From Planctomycetota bacterium (lineage in GTDB: Bacteria; Planctomycetota; Planctomycetia; Planctomycetales; Planctomycetaceae): 5,840 bases of DNA. Made by a program: the position numbers and the translations under genes. The notes beneath the pieces are model-generated. The model made no database searches. It was given only the letters and a program-made list of their open reading frames with translations, and was not told where the DNA came from. The stretch covers positions 1 to 5,840 of the forward strand of contig JAEYWB010000029.1 in assembly GCA_023429275.1 (NCBI GenBank). The letters run 5' to 3'. Shown here in pieces: positions 1 to 5,540 of this stretch. Each line of letters begins with the position of its first letter. The stretch's first letter is position 1.

Positions 1-60
1 CCCCACGAGAGCGGCCGAGAGACAGGCCGCGAGGGTCATGATGAGGTCGTAGTCGTGCAC
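1..60 (-). CDS. N-terminus of a putative Kef/CPA2-type cation:proton antiporter (partial)
   Basis: Only the first 20 codons are inside the window; the gene runs off the left edge. Reading minus from a GTG at 58-60 gives (M)HDYDLIMTLAACLSAALVG, a short polar start followed by a small-residue-rich hydrophobic helix. From memory this pattern (MHD-x-x-LI-x-TLA-x-x-L-x-AALV) resembles the first membrane helix of Kef/YbaL-like monovalent cation:proton antiporters, which exchange K+ or Na+ for H+ at the inner membrane. The GTG start is favoured by a Shine-Dalgarno-like GAGAGGA nine bases upstream (70-76). The in-frame ATG at 37-39 is an alternative but would shorten the hydrophobic segment's lead-in. 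A signal peptide of an unrelated exported protein could look the same. The family call rests on about 19 residues and is tentative. Confidence 0.45.
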   Translation of the reverse strand, partial: MHDYDLIMTLAACLSAALVG

Positions 61-69
61 CGTCCCATT

Positions 70-76
70 TCCTCTC
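70..76 (-). promoter_or_regulatory. Shine-Dalgarno for the partial left-edge gene
   Basis: On the minus strand GAGAGGA lies nine bases before the GTG at 58-60. It decides for GTG over the out-of-frame ATG at 66-68 and over the in-frame ATG at 37-39. Confidence 0.45.
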
Positions 77-128
77 GCCAGAGTCCTCGAAGCGACGGCA
101 TGCTAGAAGCGTCGGCCCGATCGAACAC

Positions 129-154
129 CCCCTACGGAGGGGAATCGATCGATT
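129..154. repeat. Hairpin CCCCT/AGGGG adjoining palindrome AATCGATCGATT
   Basis: CCCCT (129-133) and AGGGG (138-142) enclose the loop ACGG. Directly attached is the perfect 12-bp palindrome AATCGATCGATT (143-154), whose last Ts run into a five-T tract (153-157). On the plus strand this looks like a weak terminator, but no plus-strand gene precedes it. On the minus strand it lies about 70 bp upstream of the left-edge gene start, where an operator could sit. Its function is unknown. Confidence 0.4.
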
Positions 155-393
155 TTTCCGACTCGCGGCGCGACGCCACCTGGCACAGCGCGGTCGACAG
201 CGCATGCGACAGGCCGCAGGGCTCGCATCCCGAAGGACAACGGCAAAAGAGACAGTCAGACCACGCAAAACGAGACGGAAGGCGAAGATCACGAAATCGC
301 AATCGACGTCCCCGTCAGCCCGGACCACTTGCGGCCGTGTTCCTCAGCTCAGCCTCTGACTGACTGTTGAGGACCGATGGCCGACGACTCTCC

Positions 394-1413
394 TCACATC
401 AGGCCGCGGCGCTTGAGCTCCGCCACGACCGTCTGGACGACGACATTGATGTCCTGCCCGGTCGACTGGCTTCCCGGAGGGAGCGGGCAGCCGCCGACCG
501 GCTCGTCCGTGAAGCCCTGCGAGGCGAGGAGGCACTGGAGCGTCCGGCTGAGGGTGGAGAGGTCGGTCTGCTGCTGGTCGGACAGCGGCTGCCGTCCGTG
601 CCCCATAGTGAAACCCCGCAGGTTGACCGCAGTCCGGAATCCTTCGGGGAATTCCGCCTGGTAGATCATCGTGTCGAAGAGCGTCACGAGGTCGTACTGC
701 AGCTCGCGGGCCTCGTCGATCCGACGGGCCATCGTCAGGTCGTACAGCCGACGCGTCAGCTCCGGGACGACCCCGCTCGAGGCATTCGTCCCGCCGTCGC
801 AGCCGACGAGGAGCATCGGCATCAGTGCGGCATCCCACCCGGTCAGGAAGCAGAAATCGGGGCGGTTCGGCCGGACCGCCTTGATCATCCGGATCATGTG
901 CGGCAGCTCCCCGGAGGAATCCTTGATCCCCACGATCCGCTCGCACTCTTCGCTGAGCCGCTGCACCGTCGGGACGTCGATCGGGCTCGCAAACATCGGA
1001 ATGTTGTAGAGCGTCACGTCGATCGGCGTATTCCGCCCGATCTCCTTGAAGTAGGCGTAAACCGACGACGGGCTCAGCTTGTAGTAGAACGGCGAGACGA
1101 TCGCGACGGCCCGGATCCCGAGCGAATGGGCGTATTCGCAGGCCCGGAGCGTCTCCTTGACGTTCGCCTCCGCGGCCCCGGCGAGGACGGGAACCCGGCC
1201 CCGGACCTGGTCGGCGACGATCGCCAGAATCCGCCGCCGTTCTTCCGGCGTAAACCGGGTGAATTCCCCCGTCGAGCCGTTGGGGTAGAGGCCGTGGACC
1301 CCCTTCGCGATCAACCAGTCGATGTAGCGGCGGAACTCCGCCTCGTTGATGTCCCCCTGGGTGTCGTAGGGGACAAGATTCGGCGTGAAGATTCCCTGGA
1401 GTTTCTCGGCCAT
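394..1413 (-). CDS. DapA/KDG-aldolase superfamily lyase (dihydrodipicolinate synthase family protein)
   Basis: A 339-residue class I aldolase of the DapA/NanA/KDG aldolase superfamily, a cytosolic TIM-barrel enzyme that uses a lysine Schiff base with pyruvate or a related 2-oxo acid. Visible landmarks are [13 protein letters not shown] at the N-terminus, the substrate-carboxylate loop GSTGE (46-50), the catalytic tyrosine in LYNIP (Y136) and the Schiff-base lysine in GIKDSSG (K164). These sit three residues later than in E. coli DapA (Y133, K161). The position equivalent to DapA Arg138 is Phe141, so lysine-pathway DHDPS activity is doubtful; a sugar-acid aldolase or dehydratase (KDG-like) is more likely, but the substrate cannot be read. 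The protein is about 45 residues longer than typical 292-residue DapA, the extra part being C-terminal. I chose Met at 1411-1413 because homology starts there. In-frame ATGs exist upstream (for example residue -18, after GGGAACGATACG), and none has a clear Shine-Dalgarno. The stop is TGA. Confidence 0.88.
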   Translation of the reverse strand: MAEKLQGIFTPNLVPYDTQGDINEAEFRRYIDWLIAKGVHGLYPNGSTGEFTRFTPEERRRILAIVADQVRGRVPVLAGAAEANVKETLRACEYAHSLGIRAVAIVSPFYYKLSPSSVYAYFKEIGRNTPIDVTLYNIPMFASPIDVPTVQRLSEECERIVGIKDSSGELPHMIRMIKAVRPNRPDFCFLTGWDAALMPMLLVGCDGGTNASSGVVPELTRRLYDLTMARRIDEARELQYDLVTLFDTMIYQAEFPEGFRTAVNLRGFTMGHGRQPLSDQQQTDLSTLSRTLQCLLASQGFTDEPVGGCPLPPGSQSTGQDINVVVQTVVAELKRRGLM

Positions 1414-1437
1414 GACGGAAGGTGAAATTCGGGGCGG

Positions 1438-1463
1438 GGAACGTGCGAGGCGGAGGACGTTCC
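1438..1463. repeat. Inverted repeat GGAACGT/ACGTTCC upstream of the aldolase
   Basis: Perfect 7-bp arms, GGAACGT (1438-1444) and ACGTTCC (1457-1463), enclose a 12-base spacer. The repeat ends 25 bp before the aldolase ATG on the minus strand, so it would form a stem in the mRNA leader or serve as a protein site. If an upstream start were used it would instead be coding. Confidence 0.4.
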
Positions 1464-1474
1464 GCATCGTATCG

Positions 1475-1487
1475 TTCCCACAGGGAA
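1475..1487. repeat. Palindrome TTCCC-ACA-GGGAA, possible operator
   Basis: A 13-bp dyad with perfect 5-bp arms and a 3-bp centre, 61 bp upstream of the aldolase start. The size and symmetry fit a site for a dimeric repressor, but I recognise no specific regulator. It could be chance. Confidence 0.3.
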
Positions 1488-1628
1488 TGTCGTCCATCCA
1501 TCGACGGACAGGACACATGTCTGAGCCGGAATGCAGGGGTCTCGCCGCTCCCTCCGATTCCCCGTTGGCCGCAACGGTCCAGCCGTTACAGCCCCTTCAA
1601 ACGGAAGAGTCTTTCTGAGGAGACCACG

Positions 1629-1739
1629 ATGTCGTCGCGGACGCTCGGGCTCGATCCCTCGGCGACAGGCGCCGTTGGGCGCTCGCTCATTTCGCGGAGC
1701 GAGATGGCGACTGTGGCGATTTCGCGATCTCAGCCGTAG
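1629..1739 (+). CDS. Doubtful 36-residue ORF with strong Shine-Dalgarno
   Basis: The ORF begins MSSRTLGLDPSATGAVG and ends with TAG at 1737-1739, overlapping the last 10 bp of the convergent threonine aldolase gene. The only support is a consensus Shine-Dalgarno GAGGAG (1617-1622) six bases before the ATG, better than that of most genes here. There is no recognised domain, signal peptide or membrane segment; the sequence is rich in Ser, Arg and Ala. No clear plus-strand promoter is visible. It may be chance, a small unannotated protein, or a remnant of a gene start. Confidence 0.2.
   Translation: MSSRTLGLDPSATGAVGRSLISRSEMATVAISRSQP
1682..1703 (-). terminator. Hairpin after threonine aldolase, no U-tract
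   Basis: CTCGCTC (1682-1688) and GAGCGAG (1697-1703) form a 7-bp stem with an 8-base loop, 26 bp past the threonine aldolase stop. No run of Ts follows on the minus strand, so intrinsic termination would be weak. It could be a 3'-end protecting stem or chance. Confidence 0.25.
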
Positions 1740-2812
1740 GCCCCTTCGATTGCCGCCCGGACCGCCCTCGCCCGGTTGGGTTCGCGCATGACCTCTTCGA
1801 GAACGTCAGCCGCCTTGAGGACGCCGCTCTCGTCGACATCGAGGTGCATGCAGGCCCGAAGCCGCTGCGGACCGATGGCGTTGATCCGGACGTGACGTTC
1901 CCTCAGCGCCTGGGAGAGCTCGGCGGCGGTCCCCCAGGCCGGGTCGACCTCGAAGAAGACGAGGTTCGTTTCGACTTTCTCGGCATCGCATCGCAGGTGC
2001 GGGATCCGCGCGATCCGCTGCGCCAGGAGACGGGCGTGAACGTGGTCGTCGGCCAGCCGCTCGATGTGATGGTCGAGGGCGTAGAGCGCCGCCGCCGCCA
2101 CGATCCCCGCCTGCCGGAGGGCCCCGCCAAAGATCTTTCGGGCTCGCCGCGCACGGGCCATGTCCCGACCCGAGCCGACGAGGACCGACCCCATCGGGCA
2201 GCCGAGTCCCTTGCTGAAGCAGATTGAGACCGTGTCGACTTGCTTCCCGACGTCGCTCGGCGAATACCCGCGGGCCACGCAGGCGTTGAACAGGCGGGCG
2301 CCGTCCATGTGGACCTTGATGCCGAGGTCTCGTGCCCAGCTGGCGATCCGCTCGAGCTGCTCGATCGGGTAAGTCGCCCCGCCTCCGAGATTCGCCGAGT
2401 TCTCGACGCAGACCAGCCGCGTCGGCGAGTAGTGGACGTTCGGCCCGCGGAGCATCGGGGAGAGCTGGTGAACGTCAATCCGGCCCATGTCACCCTGGAT
2501 CCGGCGGATGCTGACACCGCTGAGGACCGCCGGCCCGCCAGCCTCGTAGTTTGCGATGTGCCCGGTCTCTTCGATCAGGAGTTCGTCCCCGCCAGTGCAG
2601 TGCGTCCACACCCCCATCTGGTTCGACTGGGTGCCGGAGCAGGCGAAGACCGCCGCTTCCATGCCGAGCAGTTCCGCCATCCGGGCCTCGAGCCGGTTGA
2701 CGGTCGGGTCTTCACCGGCCATATCGTCGCCGCACTCGGCCTCGGCAATGGCGCGACGCATGCCCGGGGTCGGCTGGGTGAAGGTGTCGCTGCGGAGTTC
2801 GATCGGGTTCAT
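1730..2812 (-). CDS. ltaE: Low-specificity L-threonine aldolase family PLP enzyme
   Basis: A 360-residue fold-type I PLP enzyme, expected to split L-threonine or L-allo-threonine into glycine and acetaldehyde in the cytosol. The family landmarks are present in order: LRSDTFTQPT (6-15), GDDMAGEDPTVN (28-39), SGTQSN for phosphate binding (59-64), His85 in GHIANYEAGG (the ring-stacking His83 of E. coli LtaE), HMDGAR (168-173, with Asp170 for the pyridine nitrogen and Arg173), FSKGLG with the Schiff-base lysine K201, the GGALRQAG segment (229-236), and Arg319 before MHLDV, matching the carboxylate-binding Arg313. Length fits the family (about 333-360). One oddity is that the E. coli ENTHN motif reads ENSAN (137-141), so the active-site His126 is Ala140. 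Start: ATG at 2810-2812, directly before the conserved RSDT block, with a modest GAGAAGG five bases upstream. The gene begins 50 bp after a terminator for the upstream gene, and no clear promoter of its own was found. Confidence 0.9.
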   Translation of the reverse strand: MNPIELRSDTFTQPTPGMRRAIAEAECGDDMAGEDPTVNRLEARMAELLGMEAAVFACSGTQSNQMGVWTHCTGGDELLIEETGHIANYEAGGPAVLSGVSIRRIQGDMGRIDVHQLSPMLRGPNVHYSPTRLVCVENSANLGGGATYPIEQLERIASWARDLGIKVHMDGARLFNACVARGYSPSDVGKQVDTVSICFSKGLGCPMGSVLVGSGRDMARARRARKIFGGALRQAGIVAAAALYALDHHIERLADDHVHARLLAQRIARIPHLRCDAEKVETNLVFFEVDPAWGTAAELSQALRERHVRINAIGPQRLRACMHLDVDESGVLKAADVLEEVMREPNRARAVRAAIEGAYG

Positions 2813-2861
2813 TTCGGCCTTCTCGGTCTTCCGGTCCGCGCTCGCCGGAGAGAGCCCATCT

Positions 2862-2892
2862 CAACAAAAAGGCCGGTCGAAGTCGACCGGCC
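2862..2892 (-). terminator. Strong Rho-independent terminator of the DUF1559 gene
   Basis: On the minus strand a perfect stem GGCCGGTCG / CGACCGGCC (9 bp, loop ACTT) is followed at once by TTTTTGTTG. The stem covers 2871-2892 and the T-tract about 2862-2870. It begins 26 bp past the DUF1559 stop and ends about 50 bp before the threonine aldolase ATG, which separates the two genes transcriptionally. Confidence 0.88.
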
Positions 2893-2918
2893 CGGGCAGC
2901 TTGGTGAAGCGGAGACGC

Positions 2919-3929
2919 TCAGTTGGCGTAGATCGTCTGCGCGAGGACCTCGGATCCGTTGCGGGTACACATCGCCCGGAACGTCGCGGTATCGCAGTTC
3001 TTCGACACCGAGTGAACAGACCCGTCGCCGAGAGCGAAGTTGGCCAGGTCGTCATGGGCACTCCCCCACCCGAAGAAGTGGATCAGGTCCATCGTTGATG
3101 TGATGTTGGGGCAGCTCATCATACCGCCGCCACCAGACTGGGCCGCCTGGGTCGGGGCGGTCCAGTACTCGTCGAAGTTCGGGTTCGGTGTCTGGACGTC
3201 CCGGGCGCGGGCGCAGCAGGAGTAACGATCCGCCCAGAATCCGAACTGCGTTTCGCCGAACAGGAACGTGTTGCTCGATCCGTCGCTGATGTCGCGCATC
3301 GTGATGTGGCTGTTCTCAAAGAACATCCCGTTGTTGAGCGGAGCATTCGGATCGTTCGACGCCCACCAGCCGAGATTGCCGCGATAGCTCGTGTAGCCGA
3401 GTCGCTGCGGACGGGCGGAGGGGAAGGATCCGCTGGGACAGACGTAGGAGGCGATCGGCGCCTGCTGAAGAATCAGCCAGTTCTGAGGGAAGGTCTTCGG
3501 TTGAGAGAACTCGAGCTTCGATCCCCCGCCAAGGTCCATCTGGGAGAGGATCAGGCTGTGCCAGCTGTACTCTGCCCCAAACGCCCAGCCCCGGATCATC
3601 AGCGGCTGAACGTTGACGCCCCGCGGGATGATGAGCGGCTCGGGGAACTGCCCGAGGTCGATCTCGCAGACAGCGTTTGCGGAATCCGAAAGCCACCCCG
3701 ACGGGAAGACGAAGTGGGCCGACTCGTAGTTCATCGCCGCAACGGCGATCTGGCGGATGTTGTTGAGGCACTGGCTGCGGCGGGCCGCCTCGCGTGCCCT
3801 CTGAATCGCCGGCAGCAGCATCGCCGCCAGGATGGCGATGATGGCAATCACGACGAGAAGCTCAATCAGCGTAAATCCTGCTCGCCGCGATGCGGACCGA
3901 GCCAGCCCTTGCGCACGAAGAACGTGCAT
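2919..3929 (-). CDS. DUF1559 domain-containing protein with prepilin-type N-terminal cleavage/methylation signal
   Basis: A 336-residue pseudopilin-like protein. After a basic leader ([18 protein letters not shown]) comes the type IV prepilin peptidase site G18/F19 with the conserved Glu at mature position 5 (E23), then a hydrophobic helix to about residue 40. A planctomycete-style segment follows: [20 protein letters not shown] (46-65), where one expects the start of DUF1559. Near the C-terminus is the H-X9-DG signature, with His292 and Asp302-Gly303 in [10 protein letters not shown]. Family knowledge: these proteins occur in many paralogues per planctomycete genome and are presumed cell-surface or secretion-related pseudopilins of unknown exact role. 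Start: ATG at 3927-3929, supported by AGGGAG six bases upstream. An in-frame ATG 17 codons further upstream overlaps the predicted promoter's transcription start and is unlikely. The gene has its own promoter (3971-3999) and terminator (2862-2892), so it is probably monocistronic. The stop is TGA. Confidence 0.93.
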   Translation of the reverse strand: MHVLRAQGLARSASRRAGFTLIELLVVIAIIAILAAMLLPAIQRAREAARRSQCLNNIRQIAVAAMNYESAHFVFPSGWLSDSANAVCEIDLGQFPEPLIIPRGVNVQPLMIRGWAFGAEYSWHSLILSQMDLGGGSKLEFSQPKTFPQNWLILQQAPIASYVCPSGSFPSARPQRLGYTSYRGNLGWWASNDPNAPLNNGMFFENSHITMRDISDGSSNTFLFGETQFGFWADRYSCCARARDVQTPNPNFDEYWTAPTQAAQSGGGGMMSCPNITSTMDLIHFFGWGSAHDDLANFALGDGSVHSVSKNCDTATFRAMCTRNGSEVLAQTIYAN

Positions 3930-3935
3930 GAATCT

Positions 3936-3941
3936 CTCCCT
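3936..3941 (-). promoter_or_regulatory. Shine-Dalgarno of the DUF1559 gene
   Basis: AGGGAG on the minus strand, six bases before the ATG at 3927-3929. It decides this start over the in-frame upstream ATG at 3978-3980, which would add 17 residues in front of the prepilin leader. Confidence 0.7.
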
Positions 3942-3970
3942 GTCAAATGAGATGTCCGCGACGGCGCGCG

Positions 3971-3999
3971 ATGCTATCACTTTGTTCAGACCATTGCAA
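3971..3999 (-). promoter_or_regulatory. Sigma70-type promoter of the DUF1559 gene
   Basis: On the minus strand, -35 TTGCAA (3994-3999) and -10 TAGCAT (3971-3976) are separated by exactly 17 bp, with TGA just before the -10 giving an extended -10 (TGN). An A/T-rich stretch (CCCCAAAAT) lies directly upstream, rare in this GC-rich window. Transcription would start near 3964, leaving a leader of about 35 nt with the Shine-Dalgarno in place. Each hexamer matches consensus at four of six positions. Confidence 0.6.
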
Positions 4000-4062
4000 A
4001 TTTTGGGGTGCGCGGTCTCGTCGCGCCTGACTGCGACTCGTGCCGCCTCTCGCGGACCAATC

Positions 4063-4878
4063 TCATTTCGAAACCGCTTCCCAAACCGGTGTTTCGTCGT
4101 CCGAAACGTACCGCGAGAGGAGCTCGTACGGCGTGAAACTGTTCTTGTAGGCCATGGAGGGGCATTCGGCGATCCAGTAGCCGAGGTAAAGCCAGCGTTT
4201 CTTCAGCTGCCGCGCCAGGTCGAGTTCGTGCAGGATGGAAAACGTCCCCGGCCCCCGGTCCCGCCACTCCGGGGCGTGGTAGAAGTAGATGCTCGAAATG
4301 GCGTCCGGGACGATGTCGATCAGGCCGATCCCAAGCAGAGTCCCCCCGTTCCCGTCCTTCCCGCGACGACTGTCGACGTCCTGGCCGCTGTTCGAACTGT
4401 GGTCCGGCCGGGCGCCCGCGGACGGACCGTCCCGATACTGCACTTCGTACGAAAACTCCCAGTCTCCCTCGAGGAACGACTCGGCATATTCGTGGGGCGT
4501 CGTTTCGCGGTCGGGCCATCCGCGGCGCCGCTGCATGTCGGCGTGATAGGCGTTGTAGAGCGCGTTCTGTTCCGCGCTCACCGAAGGTCGCGTGAGGATC
4601 GCCTGGACATCGGGATTGCGCTTGATCGCCCGGCGCTGACTCTTGCTTGCCGAGAACGCCTCAACGTCGACACGCAGGCTCCGGCAGCGCTCGCATCTCG
4701 GGCAGCGGGGGCGGAAGAAGTGTGCCCCCATTCGCCGCCAGCCCCGGCGAAGCAGTTCGCTCATCCGCTGGGGAGTGACCTGTCGGAAAAAGCGGTACTC
4801 GAGCGAGGCCGTCTGGTCCGGGAGATAGGAGCACGGACGCGGCGGTTCGTGATACAGGATTGAGTCCGAGCCGGTCAC
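4063..4878 (-). CDS. bpt: Aminoacyl-tRNA--protein transferase (Ate/Bpt family)
   Basis: A 271-residue N-degron enzyme. The bacterial Bpt family transfers leucine from Leu-tRNA to proteins with N-terminal Asp or Glu, marking them for ClpS/ClpAP; eukaryotic relatives use Arg-tRNA. Numbering from this start: CSYLP (16-20), the cysteine cluster [11 protein letters not shown] (55-65), SQRRAIKRN (80-88) of the N-terminal domain, then the C-terminal acyltransferase domain with [34 protein letters not shown] and [11 protein letters not shown]. Between EVQYR and LLGIGL, about residues 149-179 form a hydrophilic Gly/Ser/Asp/Arg-rich insertion not expected in Bpt; this partly explains a length above the usual 230-250. 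Start: GTG at 4876-4878, which puts the conserved Cys at residue 16 and has GAGAGGG 12 bases upstream. GTG at 4918-4920 (285 residues) is an alternative with no Shine-Dalgarno. The stop is TGA, and no terminator with a U-tract follows. The gene is divergent from apt. Confidence 0.88.
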   Translation of the reverse strand: MTGSDSILYHEPPRPCSYLPDQTASLEYRFFRQVTPQRMSELLRRGWRRMGAHFFRPRCPRCERCRSLRVDVEAFSASKSQRRAIKRNPDVQAILTRPSVSAEQNALYNAYHADMQRRRGWPDRETTPHEYAESFLEGDWEFSYEVQYRDGPSAGARPDHSSNSGQDVDSRRGKDGNGGTLLGIGLIDIVPDAISSIYFYHAPEWRDRGPGTFSILHELDLARQLKKRWLYLGYWIAECPSMAYKNSFTPYELLSRYVSDDETPVWEAVSK

Positions 4879-4931
4879 AGGTTCTCTGTTCCCTCTCCGC
4901 AGATCCGTCCTGTCCCCCACGAGAACGCGAC

Positions 4932-4973
4932 AGACGTTCCGCGCATGACTGGAGAAACATGCCGCGAACGTCT
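4932..4973. repeat. 16-bp-arm inverted repeat in the bpt/apt divergent region
   Basis: Left arm AGACGTTC-CGC-GCATG (4932-4947) and right arm CATGC-CGC-GAACGTCT (4958-4973) are complementary over the outer 8 and inner 5 bases. The central CGC faces CGC and does not pair. The spacer is ACTGGAGAAA. It lies upstream of both genes, where an operator or leader hairpin could act on one or both. No known regulator site is recognised. Confidence 0.6.
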
Positions 4974-5069
4974 CTCAAGAATAACGTGTTCGGACGCGGG
5001 AGAAACCAGCTGCCGGATTGGACGATCGGCGGGCGGTCCGCAACACTCCCGCAGACCGCTCGCTTTCCT

Positions 5070-5073
5070 GGAG
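5070..5073 (+). promoter_or_regulatory. Shine-Dalgarno of apt
   Basis: GGAG eight bases before the ATG at 5082. It overlaps an out-of-frame ATG (5074-5076) and supports 5082 as the start, which also matches the N-terminus expected for Apt. Confidence 0.6.
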
Positions 5074-5081
5074 ATGACGCG

Positions 5082-5540
5082 ATGGCCGAGGGACACGATT
5101 TGAAGCGCTGGATCCGCGACGTACGGGATTTTCCGAAGCCCGGAATCATGTTCCGCGACATCACCCCCCTTCTGGCCGATCCGGCCGCTCTTCGGGGCGC
5201 CATCGGCCGCATGGCCGAGCACTACCGGGGCCGCGGGGTGAACGCCATCGCCGCCGCCGAGGCGCGGGGATTCATCTTCGCCGCTCCGCTGGCACTCGAG
5301 CTCAATGCCGCGTTCGTTCCGATTCGCAAGCCGGGGAAGCTCCCGTTCGACAAGCAGTCGTTTCACTACGAGCTAGAATACGGCAAAGACACGCTGGAGA
5401 TGCATACCGACGCCGTGAAACCTGGCGACCGGGTGCTGCTGGTGGACGATCTCCTGGCGACCGGAGGGACGATCGGTGCGTGCGCCCGACTGGCGGAGAA
5501 GGCGGGAGCAACAGTCGTGGGCTGCGCCTTCCTGATCTAG
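5082..5540 (+). CDS. apt: Adenine phosphoribosyltransferase, interrupted by in-frame TAG at codon 153
   Basis: Apt makes AMP and pyrophosphate from adenine and PRPP in cytosolic purine salvage. As written the protein is 152 residues; bacterial Apt is usually about 170-183. It shows [15 protein letters not shown] (17-31), [12 protein letters not shown] (60-71), the mobile-loop region RKPGKLP (82-88), YELEYG (96-101) and the PRPP-binding motif [13 protein letters not shown] (118-130). It stops after GCAFLI with TAG (5538-5540), exactly where the family has Glu (human APRT reads VELTSLKGREKL here). The frame then continues with a conserved C-terminus to TGA at 5616-5618. The catalytic and PRPP-binding parts are intact, but the last strand and tail are missing, so folding or activity of the short form is uncertain. 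Start: ATG at 5082 with GGAG eight bases upstream. Explanations are nonsense mutation, sequencing error, or amber readthrough. Confidence 0.92.
   Translation: MAEGHDLKRWIRDVRDFPKPGIMFRDITPLLADPAALRGAIGRMAEHYRGRGVNAIAAAEARGFIFAAPLALELNAAFVPIRKPGKLPFDKQSFHYELEYGKDTLEMHTDAVKPGDRVLLVDDLLATGGTIGACARLAEKAGATVVGCAFLI

Larger units (their letters stand above)
61..393. other. Intergenic region between dapA-like gene and left-edge gene
   Basis: This 333-bp stretch separates two minus-strand genes and I see no credible coding sequence in it. It holds a short G/C hairpin (129-142) abutting a 12-bp palindrome (143-154), and a CTGACTGACTG tetranucleotide run at 356-366 that sits inside the weak arms TCCTCA (341-346) and TGAGGA (368-373). 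No hairpin with a U-tract is seen after the aldolase stop. A minus-strand TAGCAT (100-105) could be a -10 for the left-edge gene, but no matching -35 is present. The segment about 230-310 is richer in A on the plus strand than its surroundings. Confidence 0.6.
1414..1729. other. Intergenic region between aldolase and threonine aldolase genes
   Basis: This 316-bp gap lies between two minus-strand genes. It contains two inverted repeats just upstream of the aldolase start (1438-1463 and 1475-1487), a small AACGG/CCGTT hairpin (1573-1587), a doubtful plus-strand ORF with a strong Shine-Dalgarno (1629-1739), and a hairpin without U-tract after the threonine aldolase stop (1682-1703). The frame of the aldolase stays open on the minus strand up to about 1518, so the start of that gene could be further upstream. 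Confidence 0.55.

Noticed and set aside
100..128. TAGCAT as a -10 for the left-edge gene (minus strand)
   Set aside because: No acceptable -35 at 16-18 bp and no extended -10.
21..217. Direct repeat GACAGGCCGC at 21-30 and 208-217
   Set aside because: A single GC-rich 10-mer pair is plausible by chance, and one copy is inside coding sequence.
55..363. 102-codon plus-strand open frame in the left intergenic region
   Set aside because: Low-complexity Arg/Ser-rich translation, no Shine-Dalgarno, no family resemblance.
367..1425. 352-codon plus-strand open frame opposite the aldolase gene
   Set aside because: It mirrors the aldolase gene on the other strand, is extremely rich in Arg, Asp and Glu with no family motif, and is a typical GC-rich antisense shadow.
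2240..3103. 287-codon plus-strand open frame opposite the threonine aldolase and the DUF1559 3' end
   Set aside because: It spans two confidently identified minus-strand genes and the terminator between them, and has no recognisable domain.
3832..4863. 343-codon plus-strand open frame opposite the transferase gene
   Set aside because: Antisense shadow; the minus-strand frame carries clear Ate/Bpt motifs.
5018..5046. TTGGAC and CAACAC with 17-bp spacing as an apt promoter
   Set aside because: The -10 matches only two of six consensus bases; spacing alone is not evidence.
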